This document shows, in pieces, positions 24,341 to 30,984 of a DNA stretch of 36,089 nt; the first letter of the stretch is position 1, and each line of letters opens with the position of its first letter. Origin of the DNA: Methanoregulaceae archaeon PtaB.Bin056. Lineage in GTDB: Archaea > Halobacteriota > Methanomicrobia > Methanomicrobiales > Methanospirillaceae. The notes below the pieces were generated by a model. That model saw only the letters and a program-made list of their open reading frames with translations, was not told the DNA's origin and did not search any database. Where the stretch lies: contig MVQD01000041.1 of assembly GCA_002067095.1 (NCBI GenBank), forward strand, positions 1 to 36,089. Reading direction: 5' to 3'. Both the position numbers and the translations under genes were made by a program.

Positions 24341-25492
24341 TCACGCGCGGCCACTCTGTCCGCCAAGCCCGCTCTCCCGGAGGACCGGGATTCGGGCGAG
24401 GACACGCTGCCTGGCATCCTCTACAGTTGTCCGGGAGAGCACGGAACCCTTGCGGATCCGCGGCTGGAGAAGGGGTTCTGCACCGGGTGGGCCCGCCACC
24501 TCTACGGGCAGCACGACATGCCTTCCCCCGGAAAACTCCCATACCTGCTTTGAACCGCTCCGCTTCCCCCTCTTTGCGCATTTTTTCCCCTCCTTCTCCA
24601 CCACGTCCATGGCAAAATCGATCACGGGAGCGTTGGCGATTGCTCCTCCGACACCAAAAGCCCCCACGATGTCCCGGTACCGGGCCACGTCATCGAGGGT
24701 GACACCCCCAGACAGGAATATCCTGACACCCGGGTAGCCAGCGGCATCGAGTTCCCAGCGGACCTCCTCGAGGATAGTCCTCATGTCACCCCTCCGCGAA
24801 CGGGGGGTGTCGAGCCTGACTGCTTCCGCGCCGCAGCGTGCACCGGTAAGTGACTCCCTCTTTTCGTCGCAGAAGGTGTCGCAGAGCATGATTCGGGGGA
24901 CCACAGGCGGGGAATGGCGGTCAAACTCCCTGAATGCCTCTTCGGGAGAGGGATAGCACATCACGAACGCATGCGGCATGGTGCCTGCAAGCGGTATCCC
25001 GCCCGGTGCACAGGTATTGCTCACCCCGTCGACACCGCCGATCCATGCCGATCGTTCGACCATCGTGGCAATGGCCGGGTGCTGCCGCCGGGAACCAAAC
25101 GAGAAGATCTCCCGATCAACGGCCACGGCCCTGAACCTCGCAGCGGCGGTCGCGATTCCTGATGCGTGGCAGAGAAACCCGAGGACCGCCGTCTCGTACC
25201 GGGCAATGTCGCGGTACCTGCCCTCTACCCGCAGGACCGGCTCCCAGGGGTAGAAGAGCGAGCCTTCAGGCATGGAATATGCATCCAGGGGGAGGTCTTC
25301 AAGGAGGGATATCACGTCCTCCATCCCGCAGAGGATGCCTGCGCCTCCAGGGATCGCAGATGCCGTGACTTCCATGGAAACCAGGGGATCCCGGCCGGAC
25401 GCCGAGAGGACCGCCTCGCTCCTCAAGAAATAGATGTCCGTGCATTCTCCTCTCCTTATCCGGTCGTCGTCGACAATGCCGAACCTGCCCAT
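24341..25492 (-). CDS. pncB: Nicotinate phosphoribosyltransferase, archaeal type
   Basis: A 383-residue type II phosphoribosyltransferase that converts nicotinate and PRPP to nicotinate mononucleotide in NAD salvage. Diagnostic segments are the SFGSRRQHPA loop, ERSAWIGGVDGVSNT, the ARCGAEAVRLDTP region and FLSGGVTLDDV (phosphate-binding Gly pair). The C-terminal part, with KGSVLSRTTVEDARQRVLARI, is the additional domain seen in thermoplasmatal and methanogen homologues. The frame is open to a TTG at 25513, but the ATG at 25492 gives the natural MGRFGIVDDDRI start. The final 13 residues are Gly/Ser/Arg-rich and look unstructured. It diverges from the purine salvage pair. Confidence 0.9.
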   Translation of the reverse strand: MGRFGIVDDDRIRRGECTDIYFLRSEAVLSASGRDPLVSMEVTASAIPGGAGILCGMEDVISLLEDLPLDAYSMPEGSLFYPWEPVLRVEGRYRDIARYETAVLGFLCHASGIATAAARFRAVAVDREIFSFGSRRQHPAIATMVERSAWIGGVDGVSNTCAPGGIPLAGTMPHAFVMCYPSPEEAFREFDRHSPPVVPRIMLCDTFCDEKRESLTGARCGAEAVRLDTPRSRRGDMRTILEEVRWELDAAGYPGVRIFLSGGVTLDDVARYRDIVGAFGVGGAIANAPVIDFAMDVVEKEGKKCAKRGKRSGSKQVWEFSGGRHVVLPVEVAGPPGAEPLLQPRIRKGSVLSRTTVEDARQRVLARIPVLRESGLGGQSGRA

Positions 25493-25579
25493 GGGTGTTT
25501 GATATGAGCCCAATGTTGATACAGGTATTGAATTCCTGCGAAAGTCTGCACCGAAAGTCAGAACACCCGGCCGCTCAAG

Positions 25580-25590
25580 AATATTAAAGG
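25580..25590 (+). promoter_or_regulatory. TATA box of the purine salvage operon
   Basis: AATATTAAAGG centred near 25585 predicts a start near 25611 and a 19-base leader before the ATG at 25630. Confidence 0.45.
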
Positions 25591-25629
25591 AGAGATCATG
25601 AACCCGAAGATTTGCGTGGCGGTGGCCTG

Positions 25630-26301
25630 ATGCTCGGGATCATCGGTGGCACAAGCCTCCTATATGCAAGGCTTCCCGACCTGGAGAAGAGGGTGGTGCA
25701 CACGCCGTACGGCAACAGCGAGGTGATGGGAGGCGAATTTGCCCTCCTCCTCCGCCACCAGCGGAATTCCCCGCCGCACCGTATAAACTACCGGTCGCAC
25801 CTCTCCGCGCTCGCCCTCCTCGGCGTGGACCGGCTGGTGGTGCTCGGGTCGTCGGGGTCGCTGAAGAGAGAGATCCCACCCGGGAGCATGGTGATCCCGA
25901 CCGATTACTTCTCATCCGCATATGTCCCTACTCTCCATGATCATGCCATATGCCACGTGCACCCTGGATTCTCCCCGGAGTTGTCGAACCGGCTGAAGGA
26001 GATCGTCCCTGAGGCAATATTCGGGGGGACCTATGTCCAGACCCTGGGACCGAGGATCGAGACCGTGGCAGAAGTGAGGGCCCTTGCCCTCTGCGGCGAT
26101 ATCGTGGGGATGACGCTCGCGAGCGAGGCAACCCTTGCAGTCGAACTCGGAATGGAGGTTGCGGCGCTCTGCACCATCGACAACTACGCGAACGGGCTTT
26201 CCGACGAGCTGCTCACTTACGAGGGGATCGTGGAATGCTCCGCGCGCCACAAAGAGCGGACAGAGGAGATAGTCTCTCGGATCATCCGGGAGCTTGCATA
26301 G
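25630..26301 (+). CDS. S-methyl-5'-thioinosine / 6-oxopurine nucleoside phosphorylase
   Basis: A 223-residue member of the purine nucleoside phosphorylase/MTAP family. The phosphate-site N-terminus is MLGIIGGTSLL; RHQRNSPPHRINYRSH supplies the ribose/phosphate contacts; GTYVQTLGPRIETVAEVR and DIVGMTLASEATLAVELG form the base and ribose pocket, the latter with Ser-Glu in place of the Pro-Glu usual in MTAP. CTIDNYANGL contains the Asp/Asn of the purine pocket expected for 6-oxopurines. The methanogen family is known to phosphorolyse methylthioinosine. Its position directly before dadD, which makes inosine derivatives, fits. It starts at ATG 25630; the upstream TTG at 25612 is unlikely. Confidence 0.88.
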   Translation: MLGIIGGTSLLYARLPDLEKRVVHTPYGNSEVMGGEFALLLRHQRNSPPHRINYRSHLSALALLGVDRLVVLGSSGSLKREIPPGSMVIPTDYFSSAYVPTLHDHAICHVHPGFSPELSNRLKEIVPEAIFGGTYVQTLGPRIETVAEVRALALCGDIVGMTLASEATLAVELGMEVAALCTIDNYANGLSDELLTYEGIVECSARHKERTEEIVSRIIRELA

Positions 26302-26312
26302 GTGATATTCTC

Positions 26313-27629
26313 ATGAACCCGACGAATACGAAAGGCACGTCGCTCCTGATCGAGCGGGTCGTCGTCAATGGAACGCTCCAGGACATCTTCGTGGACGAGA
26401 CCGGGACCATCGCTTCGGTGGGCGAGGGCACCGCACGCACTTTCCGCGGCGAGGCGGAGACCCGCATCGACGGTGCCGGCGACCTTGCGCTCCCGGGACT
26501 GGTGAACACCCATACTCACGCCGCCATGACCCTGCTGCGTGGCTATGCCGACGATATGCCGCTGCAGGAATGGCTGACCCAGAAGATCTGGCCCCTCGAA
26601 GCCCACCTCACCGGGCAGGACGTATACTGGGGCACGAAACTTGCGTGCCTCGAGATGATCAGGTCAGGCACCGTTGCCTTCAACGACATGTACTTCTTCA
26701 TGGAAGAGGCCGCACGCGCGGTTGACGAGACGGGGCTCTGCGCGGTCCTCGCCTATGGGTTCATCGACCTCTTCTCGGAAGAGAAGCGCGAGGCCGAGTG
26801 CCGGGCGACCGAGCGCCTGGTGCAATCGATCCATAGCCTGCAAAACCCCAGGATCAAGGCAGCCGTCGGGCCGCACGCAGTCTACACCGTTTCGCCTGAA
26901 GGATTCAGATGGATCTCCGAATTTGCTGCCGAGGAGGGGATTGGGATCCACGTACACCTGAGCGAGACGGAGAAGGAGGTAACGGACGCGGTCTCCCAGT
27001 GGAAGACGCGCCCGGTGAAGATCCTCGACGAATGCGGCGTCCTGACGCCCCGGACGGTTGCAGCCCATTGCTGCTGGCTGGATCGGGACGAGTGCAGCCT
27101 CCTTGCAAAAAGGGGAGTGCACGTCTCCCATAACCCGGCCAGCAACATGAAGCTTGCCACGGGGAGGGCCATGCCCTACCACTGGCTGAAAGAGGCGGGG
27201 GCGTCCCTAACCCTCGGCACCGACGGGTGCGCTTCCAACAATAACCTGGACCTCTTCGAGGAGATGAAGATCGCATCGCTCCTCCAGAAGCATGCCTGGA
27301 ACTCACAGACCCTGCTTCCCGCCGGCGAGGCCCTCGCGATGGCGACCTCCGCAGGCGCAAAGGCCCTCGGGTTCGGGCAGGGCGTGATTGCACCCGGCGA
27401 GCCTGCAAACCTCATCCTGGTGGATTCCCATGCCGTGTGCAACACTCCGTTACACCACGCCGCCTCGAACCTTGTCTATTCCTGCTCGGGGAGCGCCGTG
27501 AAGACCACCATCTGCCAGGGAAAGGTGCTGATGAAGGACCGGGTCGTCCCCGGAGAGGAGGAGATCCTCGCCGGTGCTGCAAAGGCTGCGGCATCGCTCG
27601 TGAAGAGGGCGATGGAAGTGAAGGATTAG
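26313..27629 (+). CDS. dadD: 5'-deoxyadenosine deaminase (DadD; MTA/SAH deaminase family)
   Basis: A 438-residue amidohydrolase. Metal ligands are in NTHTHAAMTLLRG, IHVHLSETEKEV, AAHCCWLD and LGTDGCASNNNLD. In methanogens this family deaminates 5'-deoxyadenosine, methylthioadenosine and S-adenosylhomocysteine to the inosine forms, which the upstream phosphorylase can cleave. The ATG at 26313 is preceded by AGGTGAT, an almost perfect anti-Shine-Dalgarno match; the frame extends upstream into the phosphorylase gene but without a better start. A G5-CTTT-C5 hairpin begins at the stop codon. Confidence 0.92.
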   Translation: MNPTNTKGTSLLIERVVVNGTLQDIFVDETGTIASVGEGTARTFRGEAETRIDGAGDLALPGLVNTHTHAAMTLLRGYADDMPLQEWLTQKIWPLEAHLTGQDVYWGTKLACLEMIRSGTVAFNDMYFFMEEAARAVDETGLCAVLAYGFIDLFSEEKREAECRATERLVQSIHSLQNPRIKAAVGPHAVYTVSPEGFRWISEFAAEEGIGIHVHLSETEKEVTDAVSQWKTRPVKILDECGVLTPRTVAAHCCWLDRDECSLLAKRGVHVSHNPASNMKLATGRAMPYHWLKEAGASLTLGTDGCASNNNLDLFEEMKIASLLQKHAWNSQTLLPAGEALAMATSAGAKALGFGQGVIAPGEPANLILVDSHAVCNTPLHHAASNLVYSCSGSAVKTTICQGKVLMKDRVVPGEEEILAGAAKAAASLVKRAMEVKD

Positions 27630-27642
27630 GGGGCTTTCCCCC
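27629..27642 (+). terminator. GC hairpin at the dadD stop
   Basis: GGGGG (27629-27633), loop CTTT, CCCCC (27638-27642) forms a strong short hairpin overlapping the last base of the stop codon. No T-run follows, so a role in mRNA 3' end stability is as likely as termination. Confidence 0.35.
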
Positions 27643-27719
27643 GACTCCCTGGTCACTAAGTTGGCATTCATCCCGATGATAATGCTTCCCGGGGACTTAC
27701 ACCCAGCACTCTTGCGCAA
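27643..27719. other. Spacer between dadD and the repeat array
   Basis: Unique-looking sequence with no supported gene, promoter or strong secondary structure. Confidence 0.4.
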
Positions 27720-27807
27720 CCCCAAAATGCGATAGAGCCAGTACGGGGTTTCTCCCAGATACAGAGGTTTCCATTTTCCCCTTCTTGCAGACTATCGCGT
27801 ATTGGGG
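27720..27807. repeat. Module A, copy 1 (terminal inverted repeats)
   Basis: Starts CCCCAAAATGCGATAG and ends CTATCGCGTATTGGGG; these 16-base ends are inverted repeats matching at 14 of 16 positions. This copy borders unique DNA on its left. It differs from copy 3 at two positions. Confidence 0.85.
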
Positions 27808-27877
27808 GGAGGTCCGGAGGGGGATTCTCCCCCTCCGGTCAAATGTCCCGGGGCACTTTAATCGAGGACCAATCAGA
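27808..27877. repeat. Module B, copy 1 (strong hairpin)
   Basis: Contains CCGGAGGGGGA, loop TTC, TCCCCCTCCGG: a perfect 11-base-pair stem, followed by a conserved 37-base tail ending AATCAGA. Identical to copy 2 over its length as far as I can align by eye. Confidence 0.8.
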
Positions 27878-27930
27878 CCGCACTCAACACATGATGACGT
27901 TCTTGGGGCTTCGCCCCGCCACTGTGGCAT
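27878..27930. repeat. Module C, copy 1
   Basis: Contains the hairpin GGGGCTTCGCCCC (stem of five, small loop) and ends just before the CCCC of module A. About three differences from copy 2. Confidence 0.75.
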
Positions 27931-28018
27931 CCCCAAAATGCGATAGAGCCAGTGCGAGATTTCTCCCAGATGCAGAGGTTTCCATTTTGCCCTTCTTGCA
28001 GACTATGACGTATTGGGG
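27931..28018. repeat. Module A, copy 2 (most diverged)
   Basis: Differs from the other copies at about seven positions. Two of these lie in the right terminal repeat (CTATGACG in place of CTATCGCG), lowering the inverted repeat match to 12 of 16. Confidence 0.8.
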
Positions 28019-28060
28019 GGTCTGGCGGTCGAAATTATCACTCTCACCTCTATGTGAAAA
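28019..28060. other. Unique 42-base segment replacing module B
   Basis: Sequence between A2 and C2 with no similarity to module B beyond the first two G; it lacks the B hairpin. It marks either a deletion/replacement or the ancestral junction before B inserted. Confidence 0.6.
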
Positions 28061-28113
28061 CCGCACTCAACAAACGATGACGCTCTTGGGGCTTCGCCCC
28101 GCCACTGTGGCAT
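28061..28113. repeat. Module C, copy 2
   Basis: Same 53-base layout as copy 1, including GGGGCTTCGCCCC, with differences near ACAAACGATG and one C/T change. Confidence 0.75.
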
Positions 28114-28201
28114 CCCCAAAATGCGATAGGGCCAGTGCGGGGTTTCTCCCAGATACAGAGGTTTCCATTTTCCCCTTCTTGCAGACTATCGCGTATTGGG
28201 G
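28114..28201. repeat. Module A, copy 3
   Basis: Terminal inverted repeats 28114-28129 and 28186-28201 match 14 of 16. Nearly identical to copy 1. Confidence 0.85.
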
Positions 28202-28271
28202 GGAGGTCCGGAGGGGGATTCTCCCCCTCCGGTCAAATGTCCCGGGGCACTTTAATCGAGGACCAATCAGA
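28202..28271. repeat. Module B, copy 2
   Basis: Same 70 bases as copy 1 with the perfect 11-base-pair hairpin. Confidence 0.8.
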
Positions 28272-28313
28272 CTACACTCACCACATGATGACGCTCTTGG
28301 GGCTTGAAGCCCC
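28272..28313. repeat. Module C, partial copy 3, ending in a hairpin
   Basis: Matches module C to the GGGGCTT (28305); the sequence then becomes GAAGCCCC, converting the C hairpin into the longer palindrome GGGGCTTGAAGCCCC (28299-28313). It lies 15 bases beyond the acyl-CoA synthetase stop on the minus strand and could act as its 3' end structure. Confidence 0.65.
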
Positions 28314-28328
28314 TCCGCGTCTGCCCTC

Positions 28329-30029
28329 TCACGCCGTCTCAATCTTCGAGGCGTCCTCGAGCCCGAGCGCCTTGATCGAAGCCTCGCGCATCTTGAACTT
28401 CTGGATCTTCCCGGTGATGCTCATAGGGAACTCGTTGACAAACATGACGTAACGCGGGATCTTGTAGTGGGCGATCTTGCCGCGGCAGAACTCCTTGACC
28501 TCTTCCTCGGTAAGATTGTGCCCGTTCTCCACCATGACCCAGGCGCAGAGCTCCTCTCCGTACTTGACATCCGGCACGCCGACCACGTACACATCGGCAA
28601 TCTTCGGGTGGTGGTGCAGGAACTCCTCGATCTCCCTCGGGTAGATGTTCTCCCCGCCGCGGATGACCATGTCCTTTAAGCGGCCCACGATCTTCACATA
28701 CCCCTCCTCGTCGATTGTCCCGAGGTCCCCGGTATGGTTCCAGCGGTTCTCGTCGAGCGTGGCATTGGTGGCGCTCGGGTTGTGGTAATAGCACTTCATC
28801 ACGCAGTAGCCGCGTGCACATATCTCCCCGATCTCGCCCCTGGGCACGATCTTCCCGCTTTTCGGGTCGATGATCTTGATCTCGGTGTGAGGAAAGACCC
28901 GGCCCACAGTCGAGACACGGCGTTCCAGCGGGTCCTTTGTCGTGGTCATCGTCACGCCAGGGGCGGTCTCTGTCTGCCCGTAGACGATGACAATCTCGGA
29001 CATGTTCATCTTCCGGTTGACCTCCTTCATCACCTCAATCGGGCAGGGGGAGCCCGCCATGATCCCGGTGCGAAGCGTCTTCATGGAGTACTTCGGGAAG
29101 TCGGGGTGTGAGAGCTCGGCGATGAACATCGTGGGGACCCCGTGCAGGGCGGTGCAGCGCTCCTTCTCGACGGTCTTTAACACCTCCAGGGCATCGAAGG
29201 TGGGGGACGGCAGGACCATCGTGCTCCCGTGGGTCATGCAGGCGATGTTTGAGAGGACCATCCCGAAGCAGTGGTAGAACGGGACCGGGATGCAGAGCCG
29301 GTCCTTCTCTGAGAAGTTCATCCCCTCCCCGATGATGTAGCCGTTGTTGAGGATGCTGTGGTGGGAGAGGACGACTCCCTTGGGAAAGCCCGTGGTCCCG
29401 CTGGTGTACATGATGTTGATGGGATCATCGAAGTCAAGCGACTCTTCCCTTGCCACGAGCTCGTCCCTGCTCACCTCCTGCCCGCGGGAGATGATCTGGG
29501 ACCAGGAGAACATCCCCTTCTGCGGCTCATCGCCCATGTAGATGACATTCTTCAGGAACGGAAACTTCTCGGTCTCCAGGTGCCCCGGGCGCGATGTTTC
29601 GGCTTCAGGGCATGCCTCCCTAAACATCCCCACATAGTCGGAGGTCTTGAACCTGCCCTGGACGATCACAGTCTGGATCTCGGCCTGTTTGAGGACATAT
29701 TCGAGTTCATAGGTGCGATAGGCAGGGTTGATGTTCACCATGATTGCCCCTATTTTGGCAGTGGCGCACTGGGTAAGGACCCACTCGGCATGGTTCATGG
29801 CCCATATCCCCACGCGGTCTCCCTTCTCCACCCCGATCGCCATCAGGCCCCTGGCGAGGTCGTTCACCCTCTCGAGGAATTCTCCGTACGAGTAACGGAT
29901 CCCCTGGTGCACCGAGACCAGCGCATCAGTGCGGGGATACTTCCGGGCTATCCGGTTCAGCATCTCACCTATTGTGTATCCGAGCAGAGGGCATGTGGAG
30001 GTTCCGCAATCATAACTGCCTGCATCCAT
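28329..30029 (-). CDS. AMP-forming acyl-CoA synthetase
   Basis: A 566-residue member of the ANL adenylating superfamily, activating a carboxylic acid to acyl-AMP and then acyl-CoA. The P-loop is [15 protein letters not shown], then [10 protein letters not shown] (adenine pocket), [20 protein letters not shown] (hinge and CoA face), and the catalytic Lys in [13 protein letters not shown]. Sequence and length are closest to medium/long-chain fatty acyl-CoA synthetases rather than acetyl-CoA synthetase. Substrate cannot be read from the sequence. The ATG at 30029 is favoured because a TATA box at 30060-30053 predicts transcription starting at about 30030, a leaderless mRNA; a GTG at 30047 is the alternative. 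Confidence 0.9.
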   Translation of the reverse strand: MDAGSYDCGTSTCPLLGYTIGEMLNRIARKYPRTDALVSVHQGIRYSYGEFLERVNDLARGLMAIGVEKGDRVGIWAMNHAEWVLTQCATAKIGAIMVNINPAYRTYELEYVLKQAEIQTVIVQGRFKTSDYVGMFREACPEAETSRPGHLETEKFPFLKNVIYMGDEPQKGMFSWSQIISRGQEVSRDELVAREESLDFDDPINIMYTSGTTGFPKGVVLSHHSILNNGYIIGEGMNFSEKDRLCIPVPFYHCFGMVLSNIACMTHGSTMVLPSPTFDALEVLKTVEKERCTALHGVPTMFIAELSHPDFPKYSMKTLRTGIMAGSPCPIEVMKEVNRKMNMSEIVIVYGQTETAPGVTMTTTKDPLERRVSTVGRVFPHTEIKIIDPKSGKIVPRGEIGEICARGYCVMKCYYHNPSATNATLDENRWNHTGDLGTIDEEGYVKIVGRLKDMVIRGGENIYPREIEEFLHHHPKIADVYVVGVPDVKYGEELCAWVMVENGHNLTEEEVKEFCRGKIAHYKIPRYVMFVNEFPMSITGKIQKFKMREASIKALGLEDASKIETA

Positions 30030-30052
30030 CCTAAAGAAGTGAGTCACGAGAT

Positions 30053-30060
30053 CTTATATC
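30053..30060 (-). promoter_or_regulatory. TATA box of the acyl-CoA synthetase gene
   Basis: Minus-strand GATATAAG is centred about 27 bases before the ATG at 30029, so the transcript would begin at or next to the start codon. Confidence 0.5.
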
Positions 30061-30082
30061 CCCACCGGATCAACAGCATAAC

Positions 30083-30099
30083 CATTAAATCGGCATAAA
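30083..30099 (+). promoter_or_regulatory. Promoter of tRNA-Trp
   Basis: CATTAAATCGGCATAAA includes TTAAAT and CATAAA elements 20-33 bases before the tRNA 5' end at 30118. It is divergent from the acyl-CoA synthetase promoter. Confidence 0.35.
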
Positions 30100-30117
30100 G
30101 CGACCTCATAGAGTCAC

Positions 30118-30276
30118 GGGGTCGTGGCCTAGTCCGGAATGGCGACGGGCTCCAGCGGTCTTTCGCGTCGTGTGAATGATGAACAATGGGTCTCCTGAAC
30201 CAAATGATGATCCGTTGGAGCACTGACGCATGTCGGAGAGACCCGTCGATCGTGAGTTCAAATCTCACCGACCCCA
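30118..30276 (+). tRNA. tRNA-Trp (anticodon CCA) with an 85-base intron
   Basis: Acceptor GGGGTCG (30118-30124) pairs with CGACCCC (30269-30275), discriminator A at 30276. Anticodon stem ACGGG pairs with CCCGT; the loop CTCCAG + A gives anticodon CCA at 30152-30154. The intron is 30156-30240, between positions 37 and 38. A bulge-helix-bulge fits exactly: central helix CTCC (30150-30153) with GGAG (30235-30238), bulges AGC (30154-30156) and AGA (30239-30241), each cut after its second base. The mature tRNA is 74 bases. T-arm GTGAGTTCAAATCTCAC. No CCA encoded. Confidence 0.95.
30156..30240 (+). ncRNA. Box C/D methylation guide RNA inside the tRNA-Trp intron
   Basis: The intron has box C ATGATGA (30176-30182), D' CTGA (30195-30198), C' ATGATGA (30204-30210) and D CTGA (30223-30226), with exactly 12 bases in each guide interval. 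The D' guide (ending GGGTCTC) pairs with GAGACCCGT at the intron/exon 2 junction; the fifth base upstream of D' faces C39. The D guide (CCGTTGGAGCA) pairs with GCTCCAGCGG at the exon 1/intron junction; its fifth base faces C34. The RNA should therefore direct 2'-O-methylation of C34 and C39 before splicing, as known for euryarchaeal tRNA-Trp introns. Confidence 0.93.
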
Positions 30277-30383
30277 CATTTTCTGCACTCCCTTGATCCC
30301 GGCTGATGACTCCCCGCCAGGACCAATGAACATGGGACATTGTTTCATCATCCCTGCAGCTTAAGATTCACCGGTAATGCAGC

Positions 30384-30779
30384 ATGACTGATGACAGGTT
30401 CGAACGAGGAAGAACGCAGTTGACCACCATGCAGGGTGCCGGCATCGATGCGATGCTCAACAGCCTGGCCGACATCGCCCCCGACCTCGGCAGGTTCGCG
30501 GTCGAGTTTCCTTACGGCGATATTCTCTGCAGGCCCGGGCTTGACCTCAAATCGCGAGAAATTGCAACGGTTGCGGCGCTCACTGCGCTCGGCAACGCAC
30601 CTGTCCAGCTGAACGGCCATATCTCGATGGCGCTGAACGTCGGGTGCACCAGGGAGGAGATTGTGGAGGTCATCACCCAGATGGCCGTCTATGCAGGGTT
30701 TCCTGCCGCACTGAACGGCATGGCGGTAGCAAAGGAGGTCTTTGCGGCAATAGACAGGGAAAGGGCGATGCAACAATAA
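30384..30779 (+). CDS. Carboxymuconolactone decarboxylase / AhpD-like family protein
   Basis: A 131-residue helical protein of the CMD superfamily. The core segment DLKSREIATVAALTALGN followed by QLNGHISMALNVGCTREEIVEVITQMAVYAGFPAALN is typical, including the E-x-I-x-E-V-I-T-Q turn. It keeps a Cys and a His in the active-site region but not the CxxC redox pair of AhpD, so a decarboxylase-like or unassigned role is more likely than peroxidase support. It is monocistronic. AT-rich GCTTAAGATTC about 20 bases upstream suggests a short or absent leader. Oligo-T runs follow at about 30810 and 30835. Function is not known in methanogens. Confidence 0.85.
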   Translation: MTDDRFERGRTQLTTMQGAGIDAMLNSLADIAPDLGRFAVEFPYGDILCRPGLDLKSREIATVAALTALGNAPVQLNGHISMALNVGCTREEIVEVITQMAVYAGFPAALNGMAVAKEVFAAIDRERAMQQ

Positions 30780-30984
30780 GAAGAGCCGGATCGTGTCTCC
30801 TGCAGGGTATTTTTGAAAATTCCAGTTTATTTGGGTTTTTCGCAACGCGGGGGGTCTTCGGTACCTCCGCCCAGTTTTCCGGCAAACAGGGATCACAACG
30901 CACCTTTCCATGCCCAGGGATTCTGACCATTACAAGATTTATCATATAACGCAGCCACATACTACAGCAGGAATTGAGAATTTT
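30780..30984 (+). promoter_or_regulatory. Spacer with CMD terminators and the fae-hps promoter
   Basis: T-rich stretches GTATTTTTG and GGGTTTTTCG near 30810-30840 are likely 3' ends of the preceding gene. TTTATCATATAA at 30938-30949 is a TATA box for fae-hps, with a start near 30970 and a leader of about 15 bases including AGGA at 30969-30972. No gene is seen here. Confidence 0.45.

Larger units (their letters stand above)
27720..28313. repeat. Mosaic repeat array of three modules (A-B-C-A-x-C-A-B-C')
   Basis: About 590 bases between dadD and the acyl-CoA synthetase gene are built from near-identical modules. Module A (88 bases) occurs three times (27720, 27931, 28114), B (70 bases) twice (27808, 28202) and C (53 bases) twice plus a partial copy (27878, 28061, 28272). 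The period A1 to A2 is 211 bases; A2 to A3 is 183 because B is replaced by a 42-base unrelated segment at 28019-28060. A and B differ between copies at only a few positions. Small open frames cross the array on both strands but restart in each copy and show no sign of coding constraint. The array may be a cluster of non-autonomous mobile elements or structured RNA; I see no transposase. Confidence 0.85.

Noticed and set aside
27720-28313. Possible CRISPR array
   Set aside because: Repeat units are 53-88 bases, abutting rather than separated by unique spacers of constant length, and no cas genes are present.
27697-28342. Open frames of 60 to 91 codons across the repeat array on both strands
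   Set aside because: They reuse the same repeated peptide, restart in each copy, lack ribosome binding sites, and substitutions between copies are not biased to silent positions.
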